Assembly: GCF_958295425.1 (NCBI RefSeq)
Contig: NC_081146.1
Span: 19,291,458-19,355,457 of the forward strand
Direction of reading: 5' to 3'
Origin: Solea solea
Lineage: Eukaryota; Chordata; Actinopteri; Pleuronectiformes; Soleidae
Length of the DNA stretch: 64,000 nucleotides
The first letter of the stretch is position 1. Each line of letters opens with the position of its first letter. Positions 26,673 to 38,853 of this stretch are shown in pieces. The position numbers were made by a program, and so were the translations under genes. The notes under the pieces are model-generated. The model was not told the origin of the DNA and did not search any database. It saw only the letters and a program-made list of their open reading frames with translations.

Positions 26673-26935
26673 GAAACTCGAGCAATTGCATTTTGACAGT
26701 AGACTGTCGACACATTTATATCTGGTCAAGTTGTAAATGTCTCCACAAACTGTTTGTTCTGTTTAACTAGTGGTGTGAATATTTGACCACATTTTTTACA
26801 GAGGGTAAGAACAACATTTTTCTCTTCATTTATCAGATTTTCATGTTGACATACTGTGCTATATCAGTCAACCTTCTGTTTTCTTTCTGATGTGCTGTAC
26901 ATGTTATTCATTTGCTACTTCTCTCGTCCTCCTAG

Positions 26936-27138
26936 ATTCAGTCCAGGCTTCCTCTGTGCAGCTGAAGCTACAGGATGTGTTGGTGAGAACAGGCCTGAAG
27001 GACCGAAGCCATCTCTTGCTAGGGCCGTTCTCTTGCAGCAGCTCTCTGGAGGCCCGGTGGTGTCGGCACAGCGGCAGCCCTGGACCTGAACCCGGTCCCC
27101 CTAAACTGCTGCTGGATCTGAATGGAGGCCTGTTGCAG
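26936..27138 (+). CDS. vps13b: VPS13B window exon 5 (phase 1 to 0)
   Basis: Acceptor TCGTCCTCCTAG; donor TTGCAG|GTTTGA, weak at +3 and +4. Two bases complete an Asp codon. It encodes VQLKLQDVLVRTGLKDRSH, LLLGPFSCSSSLEARWCRHS, GSPGPEP and LLLDLNGGLLQ. These line up with mammalian LLSINDFLLKTSLKERSR, EAKWCKHSGNPGPE and GGLLQ. Reading past the donor meets a stop within two codons. It lies in the repeating beta-groove rod, whose alternating hydrophobic strands (KLLLDL) line the lipid channel in this family. Confidence 0.96.
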
Positions 27139-28385
27139 GTTTGACCATAAATCCAGCATATAATTTATCAACCAGCATAGCTACAGGTTCTAGAGGTCAG
27201 AATCAGATCAGCACCTCTGCACCTGGTTAGAATTGAGCGTCTTCCTCAAGGACACTTAACCCTCAGGGCATAAGTGAGGCTCTATAGCTTAAAAATACAG
27301 CCTCTAATCATGAGGCAGTGTTATTTTCTACTAAAACATCATCTCAGTTCTGAGTGCTTCTGGTTTCCATATTAATCTTACAGGATTTATAAGCAGAAAC
27401 CCACAGATACAGGTCATCACACTTTTAACGGGTTTCTCAGATTTGCTGAATTCTGTTCAGTTCTGCCATGGCTTCTGTCCTCTTTACAGCTAAAGTGATG
27501 ACAGAAAGAACTACATGCTGTAATTCCACTGTAGATTTGAGTCACATCTGCTGGATAAGTGGTGGAATATTATAAGGCTATTTTGCGGGGTGGAGTGGGG
27601 GGGATATATCTAATGTGTGCCTTTTTTCCCCAAAGAAGTTACATAATCTGTACTCTGAAAATGTGACTAAGTGAACACATTATTATTACTAACGTATTAT
27701 TCCACATCATTTCTTCAGGGGTAACCCCCTTTCCCATTGAATGTTTCCCTTAATGTTTTTATTGCGTGTCTATTAACCGAAAACATCAATTGCAACTCAA
27801 CATTTAATACGTAATCTTACATTTCCATTTGTAAATATTGGCGTTTGTGGCATTTTAATCAAGTGCTGTACAAAACCACTGGAATTCCCACCGATTCCCT
27901 CCTCTCATGATTTCTTTCCAAAAACTTTTTTAAAAAATCCCCCAATTTTCCTGTTGTTAGAGTTTAGTCATAACCGTCCCTAACAAGCTAGCGAGTAGCG
28001 GGCAAGCAGGCAGGCAGGCAGGCAGCTCCATGTGTGAAGAGTTTTTGACTCACAGATTCCTCATCCTTAGTCCAAACCCCAGACAGACCTGCTTTGATGG
28101 AGCATGGTAAGGGGAATGCCATGGGTAAGTACGATGGCTATAAGGTTATGTTAGGTAATGCTTGTAAAGATGTGAAGGGGTGATGATGAGGGTAACCCTG
28201 ACTACTTCTCTTTTTTGCTTTGGAAAAGTACATTTCTGTATAGATCAGCATAAAGTCTCTGAATCTAAATCTGAATCAGCTGTGGGTCTGTGTCTCTGTG
28301 TAGTTTTTTTATTGTTTGTTTTAGATTCCTGCATCATGTCCTGGTTGACCTCACCATTTTTCTTTGTCCCTTTCTGTCTCCACAG
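27139..28385 (+). other. vps13b: intron 5-6 (1.2 kb)
   Basis: G-rich patch at 27585-27602 and a short GGCA repeat at 28005-28024. Ends CTTTCTGTCTCCACAG. No exon or clear transposon. Confidence 0.92.
28005..28024. repeat. GGCA tetranucleotide repeat
   Basis: AGCAGGCAGGCAGGCAGGCA-type run of about five units. Confidence 0.85.
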
Positions 28386-28602
28386 GTCTTTTGGGGCCAA
28401 GAGCATCTGAACTGCCTGAAGCTGGTGGAAGAGCACCTGTGGGCGTACCTTCACCTCCAGAAAGCCAATTCAGACGACAGCTCGTCCAAGGGCAAACCCT
28501 GCCACACACAGCCACCTCCCTCACCTGGCTCTCCCTCTCCTCAGACAGAGCACAGCTCAGATGACCTGCGCACAGGGCATTTTCACTACATCCAGGACTC
28601 AG
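28386..28602 (+). CDS. vps13b: VPS13B window exon 6 (phase 0 to 1)
   Basis: Acceptor TGTCTCCACAG|GTC and donor GACTCAG|GTAAAT. It begins VFWGQEHLNCLKLVEEHL, essentially the mammalian sequence. A Ser/Pro-rich insert follows (DDSSSKGKP, then PPPSPGSPSPQTE; about window residues 518-545) and it ends HSSDDLRTGHFHYIQDS, again conserved. The insert has several SP sites and is probably a disordered, phosphorylatable loop between groove repeats. Loss of the exon (217 nt) would shift the frame. Confidence 0.97.
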
Positions 28603-29141
28603 GTAAATGTTGAACAGTGCATACTGGTCTCATGCAGCCATGATGATATGTGCCAGGCCTTTAAAGAATTGCTTGCAATCCTCTAAATCCAGTTTCATCT
28701 CACAGAAAAGATGTTCCAAACTCCAAAAGAGTGATTGCTCATGGTGGTTGTTTTATCAGCAGGCATTCATATCAGTAATTGCAAACAGACAAAAAGTGCT
28801 CTTTAAAGAGATGTATATCAAAGACTCGATGTAAATTGATATTACATGGACATGCAGTACATTCTCCCGCTTATTTCTTGACAAGGGTTCCAAAATTGAT
28901 TGAACAGTGGTAAGAGCTTGTCCCAAAAACCATAGGATGAACATCATTCAAATACTCAAAAGAACTTTTTATGACAAAGTGAGATGTCACTTAAGATACA
29001 CACAGACTTAAATGAGAGTGAGATCAAAGCCTTCTGTGGAAAGAAGTTTCATCAGACACGTCTGCCTGGTTCCACTCTGAGTAGCATGCTGTTTATTCTT
29101 CCTCTTTGTGCTCTGCGTGTGTGTGTTGTCATCTGTGCGTG

Positions 29142-29191
<50 letters not shown>

Positions 29192-30546
29192 GGAACATTA
29201 TACACAGAGGATCAAACTTCTCACTGGCTGTAGACCAGCCGTCCACTCTGTCAGCTGTGGTTGAGTCTTTGTTTGTTGCACCGTTCCACTGGTCTTTGAT
29301 GCATTTAATCTGCTGACTGAAGCAGGAGAATGTACAGTAGTGAACTAGAACAGAGGGGACAATCTGTCGGCAACATGTTGTCAGTGGTCAGGGAGGACCG
29401 GCCCCTGGGTACGCAGAACAGTGAGTGGCCCCTCGAGGGCCTGACACAGGGATGGATGGTCAGAGTAGCAGATGAAAGACAGATGGGAAGAAGGGTGGAA
29501 GAACTTTCTCTCTGTGTGTCTTACTTTCTACCAAGTTCAAGCAAATGCAAATGAAAACAGAACCTCATGAAAGTGTCTGTTTTTCCTTTTCATCCATCCT
29601 TTCTGCAAGAGAACAATACACTGTCCACCTTTAAGTGGGCCGCTCACTGTTTAACATCAAGGGTCAAATGAGCCACAGACAGATTTTGCTGCCTCTTGAA
29701 ATGTGTTTTCTACAAAGAGAGTTTCATTGTTTGTATCCCCAGGGGCCAAACAAAGCAGCAGTTCTCTGCTTCACTGTTTTTTTCAAATAAACATTTTTCC
29801 AAAGGACTTGAATCACAAACAGCAGCCAGGACTGAAGTCAAACACCACTCAGAAGTTTAGATCCACTGTTGTCCAGCTGTTGCAGGTGCAAGGCATGGTT
29901 CAATCAATGGTTGTTTATAGGCAATAGCAAAATGTTTACTCAGCCACCTTGTTTATGTATGGCCTTTTACACATATAAACACTCTGAAAGCGTGGAAACA
30001 TCCACGGTGTTCTTTGATGAGTTATTGTTTGGGGGTGTGGTTCAGAATCCATAGTAGAAATAATCATATGATTTTATTTAAAAGGTGAATTTCGTACCAT
30101 GGAAAGAATGATGGCATAAGAGTCTTCATCCCATTTTAAACCTGTTTGTGTCTGTCTACCACATGGATTAAAAATACTCCAGGAAGCCAGTTAGGTTCTT
30201 AAACAGGCTCTTTGTTACAGAAGTCTTCAGGGAAATGTTTTTTAACTACTTGATAGAAGCAGCGCTCTGCTGTACATTAAAATATTAAATCCATCCAAAT
30301 TCCTTCTAGTTCAAACTCTGCTTGTTTTATTTGGTTGTTCCACTATCATGTTTCATCTTCTCCTCTTTTTTTGAGTTAGATTCATCCTCATGTCTTTTAT
30401 ATATTGTCCAATGTGTTTACATGTTTTCCATCTGTATTTCCCCTTGAATTGTTCTGACTGCTTTTAAAGCACAGTATAAGCTTTACTTTTCGGTTTTTGA
30501 CAGATTAAAGTGAAGCTATTCTTATCCCATTGTTAATTCCTTGCAG
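28603..30546 (+). other. vps13b: intron 6-7 (1.9 kb)
   Basis: Carries the GC/CA alternating tract at 29134-29186. The rest is unremarkable. The acceptor region (30541-30549) has a tandem CAGCAG. Confidence 0.92.
29134..29186. repeat. GT/GC/CA alternating tract
   Basis: TGTGCGTGCGCGCGC followed by about 19 AC units: 53 bases of strictly alternating pyrimidine and purine with a GC-rich core, the strongest Z-DNA-type pattern in the window. Confidence 0.95.
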
Positions 30547-30731
30547 CAGCCCAAAGATTGCCAGGACCCCATGAGGTGGTGTTCTACAGCGAAACAGAAG
30601 ACAGCCCTGGGGTGATGCTGTGGAGATACCCTGAACCCCGTGTCCTTACCTACGTCAGGATCACTCCTGTCCCTTTCAACACCACAGAAGACCCTGAGAT
30701 CAGCACAGCTGACCTGGGGGATGTCCTGCAG
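30547..30731 (+). CDS. vps13b: VPS13B window exon 7 (phase 1 to 0)
   Basis: Acceptor TTCCTTGCAG (then CAG again, so 30550 is an alternative start) and donor CTGCAG|GTAGGG. It encodes EVVFYSETEDSPGVMLWRYP, EPRVLTYVRITPVPFN and TTEDPEISTADLGDVLQ, one of the most conserved blocks of VPS13B. The two possible acceptors differ by one Ala codon. It continues in phase to VPCSLEYWDEL of exon 8. The 185-nt length is not a multiple of three, so skipping would be disruptive. Confidence 0.97.
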
Positions 30732-30793
30732 GTAGGGCAAATTACTGAAGTGTTATATTCCAGAATATACAAAGCAAAGACTAGTCATGTGTT

Positions 30794-31145
30794 AAAGCTG
30801 CTGTGCGTAACTTGTGGTCAAACTACTGATTTACCAGGGTTTTATTAAGCACTACATTTCCCTTCTGAGACATTTTATTGCCGCTTCTTTGTGTTTTCAG
30901 TCATACTCCAGCCTATGTGCAGTTGTTTCACTTTAGAGCAATGTTGCTGTTGCTTCAGTCCGTCTTGACATAGAACAAATCACTTCCTGTGGGCAACACA
31001 AGATTTAAACTGTGCTATAGTGACAAACACAGAGAGAGAGAGTTATGTAGAGCTGATGGGCTTAATCAGCATTGTGTAAACCTATTTGACAAGGGACCAA
31101 ACATTTGTTAATATTTAAGTTATTCAATATAGTTTTAAGCTATCC
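30794..31145 (+). repeat. dispersed repeat, copy 2 of a direct pair
   Basis: Homologous by eye and in the same orientation as 26322-26672, 4.47 kb apart. It starts AAAGCTGCTGTGCGTAAC, a phrase I associate with an abundant fish repeat, and ends AGTTTTAAGCTATCC. A GAGA run is inserted near 31035. Class unknown. Confidence 0.65.
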
Positions 31146-34100
31146 TGTATCTGACTGTGTAGCGTTTTGCTACAAGGGACAGAGACTAAAAGAAAAGAGA
31201 CTGCACTCATCTCACTCACTGCTCCCTGCCTAACATCACCTGCAATGAAAGAGAAATAAACTGTCTTGGAACTGGGCTATGTTCCATAATGGTTCCCATG
31301 ACATGAGTCATGAGAACTCCCATACCCTACATGTTATTGAATGACAGAGACCCCTGCTGTTCCTCCAAACATGTAATACATGATTAGGCAGCTGTGGAAG
31401 TCATTTTGCCTGCTCTGGTGTGAATAGCCAGGTGTCTCCATCCCAGATGAGGTTATATTTTGGCAGGCTGTAGCAGCTACCGAGTCTTCAGGGCCTCACT
31501 GGGGGAGAGGACATCCCACTTTTCCTCCTATCACTCATCCCCTGCCTTTCTTTCTCCTGCCTTTCTGTCCAGCTTTTCATCCACAAAGGAAAACCAGGTC
31601 CCAAATCACGTTCTTCTGCATCCTCCCCAGGATTCTTATCTTTTAGCTTGAGTTAAACTCATTCATGTTTCTCAACCAAACATTTTGTGTGTGTTGTTTT
31701 TATTCTTGTATTATTTAAATGTCCATAATATAACATATATACAATAACAATACTTCTACGTATACAATCATCGAGTTGTATGAACTGTTATTTTTCATTG
31801 CCCCAGAATGAGCTTTTCATATTTTATCACGAGCCAGGTCAGTTGTACAAAGTTTGAGTTTTTGATGTGAACTGAAGTGTAAGGTGTAGTACGTATATTC
31901 AGCTGCAACATGCAACTTTACTAAGGATGGGTAAAAAAGAATGAACAGACATCAGCTGGTGTAATTGTTTCACAGATGTTGCATCATTACAATCTCCAAT
32001 CAGCATTAAGTCATGATATAAACAAATGAAAATATTTAGTGTAACAAAAGAAAATCCCAACAGAGTTTTGTAAAATATGGCTCATTCCTAATGAAAAGTA
32101 GTGTTTATTAAAGGTTAATGTTATTATCCTGAAATCCATCTCAATTACACGCTTTACTACATCTCAGCCCTTTTTAAGGACTTTTTAATTACATTTGTAG
32201 GCCTCAGGGTTGGCTTCTTTTTTTCCCCCCTTTTTCTCAGCTTCTTTCTTCCATCTGCAGCAGAAGTTTCTCATCTTTCCATATCCTCCCTTTATCTCAC
32301 ATATTCTTTCCTGGACTCCCACAATCATTTCACCTACAGTGCAGATGTTTTCTTCAGTCTGTTTATGTGTGCCGGCCCAGGAGAGGCAAGATATTGGAAG
32401 GTTCTGCAGATGCCGGTGTTCCCAGTGAGAGCCCACAGCTGTTAAGACTGTAATGAGTGAAACACCAAATCTTGTAGCTGATTGGCTGCATATTGAGTTA
32501 CAGCAGGGAACAGATAGAGCTGATGTGTATAATGGAGGGAAGGCTACGGGAAGAAGCAGTGACAGACACAGTTGATAGGGAGAGGTTGTTTCATGGGAGT
32601 AGATTGACAGCAAGGCAGAGTGGAAATACAGTACAGAGATGGAGTAGGTCGATGGTCATTTATATACAGTAGGTGTGTGTATGTGTCCGCCTCCAGCAAC
32701 GGACATATTCTTATCTGCATGAGAGTATATTACACAGCAGGAGATGTGGAAGCAGTGGCTGATGAACATGTGGTTTCCACATCTTTCACTCCACTCCTTC
32801 TGTCATCTGGCATGGTTCTTTCTCTTTTGATGAGTCTGTTAAAGGGAATCAGGTGATGGGACTTCAGCAGGGGAAGTGATGAAAACATGCAGCTGAGAAT
32901 TGCACAAGAGAATTGTCAAAACAGTTGTACAACATTAGTTAAGATCTAATTCAAAGAGAAATGCAGCTCATACTGTGCACATGTGTGAGTACATCGGGAG
33001 GAGGTCTCCTAATTGTGTTGCCTGTGTGTTTGTGACATCCATATAAATATAAATTTACATTCTGGATAGGTACTACAGCAGATACTGTTTGTCTACAGTG
33101 GGAAATGTTGGCAGCTACAGCAATGGGCATGTTTAACAAAGGTACTGCTGATCAAATTAATGAAAAACATCACTTACAAAGTGTATATGTTAGCTGTTTA
33201 AATCCTTGTTGAAAGCTTCTCTGATGCATTTTGTCAACACTGCTAAAAACAGTGTCATGTATCATGGGCTTTTTGAAAGAAGTGATTGTAAAGTCATTAT
33301 AAGACATTGGATCCATTTGCGGATATATTACACAGCTCTACTTACCTCATATTTTAGTCCAAACATTCACATAGCGTTAAGCCAGTTGTGTGTCAGACTG
33401 GATGGGGACTGGATTTGCGTGGGTTATTTTAACCGGACCTCTTGGTCATGAGCCACAAGTCATTGTGATTCCAGATTTAATTGTTGTCGGCCTCTGTGAG
33501 ACAATAATTATGCTTGCCTTTCTACAAAACTTCAAAAGTCACAGTTAACACATTCGTTTTAATCGTTTTTTCTCACAAGACCTGAATGTCGTAATGCTGC
33601 CATACAAAAAAAACAAAAAACATGGCTCAGTTTGTGTTCCAAAGGAATTTCATTTACTTTACGTTGAAGACTGTGCAGAGAGAAAGAGAGAGAGGAACAG
33701 AACGGCAGACATAATTTCTCAGGCCTCTAAAATTACCATGTGGCCATGCAGAGATGGAGGCTGATAGATTTTGATAAATGGAAAGTGAGAGTCATAGAGA
33801 AAGGAGAAAAAAAGACAAGAAAAGAGTGTGATATTTAGTAATGAGCCTTGTTGTCATTTGCAACTATTAGCTCAGGATGTTTTTGCCATTTTACCAGCAG
33901 GTGGAAGGTGGAACAAGATTGTAGATGAAAAGAAATGAAAGTTTTACTTCTCCACATTTTCGTCTTTCACTCACTCTGCTCCTCCTGCTCTCCACTCCCC
34001 CAGCCCCCTTTGCTCCCTCTCTTCAAGCGAGCACGCTGACTAGATGAAGGGGGGGTGGAGGGTTTGCCTGTCCCCAGAGTATATCATATTAACATTTTAT

Positions 34101-34509
34101 AAAATCAAGATTTCCTGCATTTAAATAGTTGTGGTTTCCCAACTGGTTCCAGCATCTCAGAGGGGGAATTCAAACATCCTTCCATTACTCTAAGTCAAAT
34201 TGGTGCCTGCATTATTTTTACATACAGTACAATGGGAGTGCCAGAGTGATGTTAGGGGAACTAAAAAGTGACAGATTTCTGACGAAGCACCCTCAGGTTC
34301 TCACCTGCAGAGGGCCCAAGTGATGAAGGGATAGAAGGAGAGAGGAAGGTGACTCATTCTCACCTTCTTACCGCAGTGTGGTCCAATTCTGTGAATCATA
34401 AGCAGGTGTCCTTCTACTCTTTTTCCCTCCTTCAGCCTCTCTGTGGGGTTCTTGAGTCTGAGAAGCAGGGAGTAAACACAGGAGCTATGATTCAGTCTGA
34501 CCCCAGGCC

Positions 34510-34522
34510 GGGGGGGGGGGGG
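34510..34522. repeat. G13 homopolymer
   Basis: Thirteen consecutive G; can form G4-like structures and is prone to sequencing and replication slippage. Confidence 0.92.
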
Positions 34523-35972
34523 ATACAGAATGTAAAATAGAAAACAACAACTTGAGTTCAGCCTCAGCATATACTAAATCGCGTCAAACACATTCTGTTT
34601 TTATACATTTTCACATTTCCTTTGTGCTCATGCAAGCTTTTCTTAACATACAGATGTTTAAATTTCATCAATCACTTGCTTTTTGAGGCAGTTGCCCATA
34701 TTTCCCTGACTTTTACAGACAAACATCACACCATCTGTTCCCCTGCTGTTGCCTTTGTGCATGGCACTGCGGGATAGCCTTTCATGTCTCAGCGGGGTCC
34801 AGTACTGCCATCATAGCCTTGCTGGCCTGCAACCCATACCATAAAAAGCTCTGTGGCCTGAGATGAACAAGCAACCTTCAGCCAAAACCACTGCTACAGC
34901 TGTTGTTTCTGTCGTTGTTGTTATTATGAGAAACATTGGTCCACCTTCATCTTTTTCTCCAATTAGCAGAAATACAAAACCTTCTGTTGTGAGTTGGAAA
35001 CAGAGGGGTGTCAGTGGTTTATTTCGCTTTAGTGCGACACAGTGAAGCAGAAAGAGTAACGGGTTATTTTAGCCAAGAAAACTATTATTTTATTGGAATG
35101 GCGTTCAAGCAGACCTGCATTAGTCACAGCTAATGCACTATAAAAATAAAAGACTGTCCGTGTGGTTAATTTGATCTTGAGTTCTTACAACTCACTCACC
35201 AAAATTCCAGTCCCTAATTAAAAGTTTGGCATTACATGGGAAAAATAAAAAAAAGGATGAGCGCAACAATCTCAGCACGGGCCTGTTCTTTTCCATTTTC
35301 CACACTGATTAATGTTAACGTATATTAGCCCATCTGAGACAGCACTGCAGGAGTCATTTTCGGAGCAATTTTCATTACATCTGCTGAATAAACATTTGCT
35401 CAAGCTGATGTCAATTCAATTTGTCTGCTGGCTGATAAGAAGTTGATAGCGTTGGGATTTTTAGACATATAAGGATCAGTGAAACAACAGAAGGCCTAAT
35501 GGCAGTGTTGATTTTGTTAATAAAAGTAATGGCAGACAAGGCTCTGGATGTCAAGCGCCACAGCCTCAGAGGGAGCTCAGGGAGTCTTCAGTTGCAAAGA
35601 CATATTTGACCTTCAGCAGTGATCACACCTGGGCTCATCATGGAAATTGAAATCACTTCTAAATGTCGAGTGTTTGCTTTAGTTTTCCTGCCTTTACTTA
35701 ATATTTTCTGGAGCCCATAATTGGTCAGGTATGACCAGTAAAGTAAACCTAATGATTGACTGATATGTAATTTGGTTCATTTTCAATAGTCAAAAAAATA
35801 TGCAAAGACCAAAACTTCTAAATTCTCACTGATAAACCGGAAAGGGTGCAAATTGTGCAACACATTGTGCAACAAACTACCCGTCTGACCTCACAAAATC
35901 ACACTTATTACAAAAACATGATTTTGGCGACAGCAACATCCAATCAAATGTAGCTTAGCTTTAGCAGATTGT

Positions 35973-36297
35973 ACGGCTGCAAATACCGATTGTTTTAATA
36001 ATCAATTACTCTGTTGATTAGTTGTTTCAGTCCAGAAAATGTTGAAAAATGTTTTTAAAAATCAGTTTTTAACCATACAATTATGATTTTCTCAAATGTC
36101 TTGTTTTATCCACTAACCAAAATGGTTCAGTTTTCATGATTTCTTTATGTGGAGCAAAGGAACCAGAGAATATTCACATGTAAGAAGCATACAAGCTTGT
36201 TTTAATTATATAAAAAAAAACCTGATTAATCTATAATCAAAATAATTCATTTAGTAATCAATTAATAATTGACTAATTGATTAATTATTGCAGCAAC
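35973..36297. mobile_element. MITE-like element with TAATCAATTA-rich ends
   Basis: The left end reads ACGGCTGCAAATACCGATTG and TAATAATCAATTACT; the right end reads TAATTGACTAATTGATTAAT then TATTGCAGCAACC. GGCTGCAA and TTGCAGC(A) form matching inverted ends. The interior has TTTCAGTCCAGAAAATG, CAAATGTCTTGTTTTATCC and GAATATTCACATGTAAGAAGC, as in a very common fish repeat bounded by GGGCTGCAACTAACGATTA (from memory). It is diverged but nearly full length. No transposase is encoded. Confidence 0.7.
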
Positions 36298-37423
36298 CTG
36301 GATACATAATATGTATTCAAAATTATGCATAGTATTTGGTTATTACACTGATTAAGCCTCTTATTTGCTTGAATGTACATATATTTGTTAACAGTTTTAT
36401 TTGTGAATAGTCAACTGTTTGGAATCTGAACCACCTTCAAAAATTGAACCTTGACTCATAAATTTGGATATTTCAGCTTACATTTTATCCAGGGTTCTTC
36501 CTGCCAGGCCTGCTGTGCTGAGTGTGTAAGGAAAGCTCAGTTTGGGCCCATCCAGCCAAGGGAATGTCAGCTATTCATGGTTACAGGTTGTTTATCAGAT
36601 AAGGTACACACATAATCAAGCAGCGGAAACTGACACTGCCCAGACTGTATCATGCATTCTCATACATAAGCATACCTGTGTATGCATATGTATACATGCG
36701 TATTGTCTTTCATATGTGCAATTACACACATTCATCCTCTCACACTTATAAACAATACATCTGACATATATACAGGTCCCTTCTCCTTCCTAAAGCCTGA
36801 CGTCCAGCTCAGTATAGCGAAAACATTCATTTCAATCTTCTTCTTTTTTTTTCTTTTTCCGTCATCCCTACAACATTTGATGAACTGGTTATTGATTTCA
36901 TGTCTGCTCTCCTCCAAGGCTAAGCAGCACAAGTCAGAGGGAGCATGACGCAAATTCAACCATGCAAATGTATTCCACTGCACCATATAGTATGTACCTC
37001 ACATATTCATTTCTGTATGTTGTCATATGTATAGAATAGAATATCACACAAAAAAAACTTTGGTTTTAGCAGTCCAGGTTTCGGGTATGCGCTGTGGAGA
37101 TTTCCTCTTCAGTGGCTCAGTGTGGGGGTTGCGGGTGCACAACTCTGTCAGGTACAATTATGAGAAGCTGATTCCAGGAAAACCCATGTGACATTATGTA
37201 CATGATGTAAGCCACAGTTACTTCAACCAGCAGGTCCACAAGTATAAATGTATGGACACATACTTGCACTCGTTGTTCACAGTGCTCCCCCTCATACTGT
37301 ATATGCATACACAAGAGCTTGTTGTTACTTCCGTGATTTTAGTAATTGTCCAGGAAGCCCCATGCCTCTGGTTAACTGTTAGGCTGTCACAGACACATGT
37401 GCACCGCCAAATGTGCTCGCTCA

Positions 37424-37510
37424 CCACACACACACACACACACACCTACAGCCATGCACACACATGCAAACACACACTCTCTCTCCCTCCTCTCTCTTTC
37501 TCTCTCTCTC
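37424..37510. repeat. CA and CT microsatellite cluster
   Basis: CA run at 37424-37445, scattered CA units, then an imperfect CT tract at 37478-37510. Confidence 0.88.
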
Positions 37511-38656
37511 ACGGCCTGGCATCCTTCAGGTGTGCTCCAGAGACACCCTGCCACTACTGATCCATCAGTAGCTGAGTTTTGCCGGTGGTTGAGGGGACCT
37601 GAGCACCTGGTTTAGTTCACACAGGAGCACCAGACACTTTTATGCTAATCTCAGAGGAACCAATGGAGCCCGAGCAGTCAGCACATAATGTGAGAACACT
37701 GGCACAACCTGATTGTTATTCAGTGTGAGAAACGGCTTCGGGACTTCAATGTTAATGGCCGCCTCGTAGCATAAATTTGCCGGGTGTTTAGTTATGCTGT
37801 AGTCATGCAGTGGTATGGGGAGTTGTCATCTGTCTGTGTTGGTGGTCCGCGGCAAAAGTGTCATTTTTTCCGACTAGATGAGAAATTTGAGTTTGAAGTC
37901 AAAGTCAAGGTTATAAAAAAAACATTAAAATATGTTGCTCCATCCTTTTCCATGACAGATGTTCCCTGAGTTTTAAAACTGGTCATTTAAGTATCATTGC
38001 TTGATGATTCGCAGACTGTCGTAGTTGCCTAATACTTTATGTGTAACTAGGACTGAAGTAGTAGTTGTTGTGCAATAACAAAGCCTTACAGTAATCCTTT
38101 GATGAGTAATCAGGGTTACACCGAGGAGGTTGCAATAGTCTGTTTGGACCGGAATCTTAACTTGAAGTGATGGAACAACTGAGGAATATCCTCTGCTGTC
38201 CATCTGAACAGGAGACTAAGTGGGGGATCTACTGTAAAACCTTTAGTAAAATATTGTCATATGATGGAGCAAAGTAGCAGATTAAGAACGTAAGGATTGT
38301 GAGATCAAGGATCGAAAACTGAATAAAGAAGCATCATATTCAGAAATGTTCAACAGCACCAATGATCACTTTAGTGGTTTCGGCAGAAGTTTCTAATGTT
38401 ATTATGTAAAGGATAACATTTAAAGATTTTTGCTATTTGGGATCCTCCGTTATTTTTAATGAAGTTGTCCCAAGAAAATCAGCAACAGGCAAGCAACCTC
38501 TTTCTTAAGGACAACACAGGACAGTCATTTGCCATTGGGAACATTTATTTTAGATTCAAGGACATTATGATAATATGTTTGCTGGCCGTAAGCGGTGCGA
38601 GATTCAAACAGTGTTTGTGGTTTATGTAAGAGTTTTAATTATGTCTTTCCCTCCAG

Positions 38657-38853
38657 GTACCATGCAGCCTTGAGTATTGGGATGAACTCCAGCAAGCCTT
38701 TGTTTCATACCGGGACTTCAGCCTGTCGGAGAGCAGTGCCTGCCAGCTGCAGCTCCCCAGCCTCAGCCTCACTGACCAACAGAAAGAGCTGGTGGCTTCA
38801 GACCTTTGGAGGATTGTACTCAATAATAACGGAGAGGGAGGAGATGAGCAAAG
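38657..38853 (+). CDS. vps13b: VPS13B window exon 8 (phase 0 to 2)
   Basis: Acceptor TTTCCCTCCAG|GTACC and donor CAAAG|GTGAGG. It encodes VPCSLEYWDELQQAFVSYRD, FSLSESSACQLQLPSLSLTD and KELVASDLWRIVLNNNGEGG. Mammalian VPS13B has the same pattern (VPCSLEYWDELQ, FNLSES, LVSSDLWRIVLN). The end is a short acidic, Gly-rich loop that runs into exon 9 (QSLDSESGSQ). Part of the lipid-transfer rod. Confidence 0.97.

Larger units (their letters stand above)
30732..38656 (+). other. vps13b: intron 7-8 (7.9 kb)
   Basis: Contains the second copy of the direct repeat (30794-31145), a purine-rich stretch near 33675-33830, a G13 run (34510-34522), a MITE-like element (35973-36297), and CA and CT microsatellites (37424-37510). 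No exon recognised. Ends TCTTTCCCTCCAG. Confidence 0.85.

Noticed and set aside
27220..27300. CTTCCTCAAGGACACTTAAC phrase resembling part of a fish interspersed repeat
   Set aside because: Too short and diverged to assign; no flanking body recognised.
28984..29316. Open frames containing poly(His-Thr) or poly(Cys-Val)
   Set aside because: Translations of the CA/GT microsatellite.
32185..32613. 142-codon minus-strand open frame
   Set aside because: Low-complexity Lys/Glu end and no similarity I can recognise; treated as chance.
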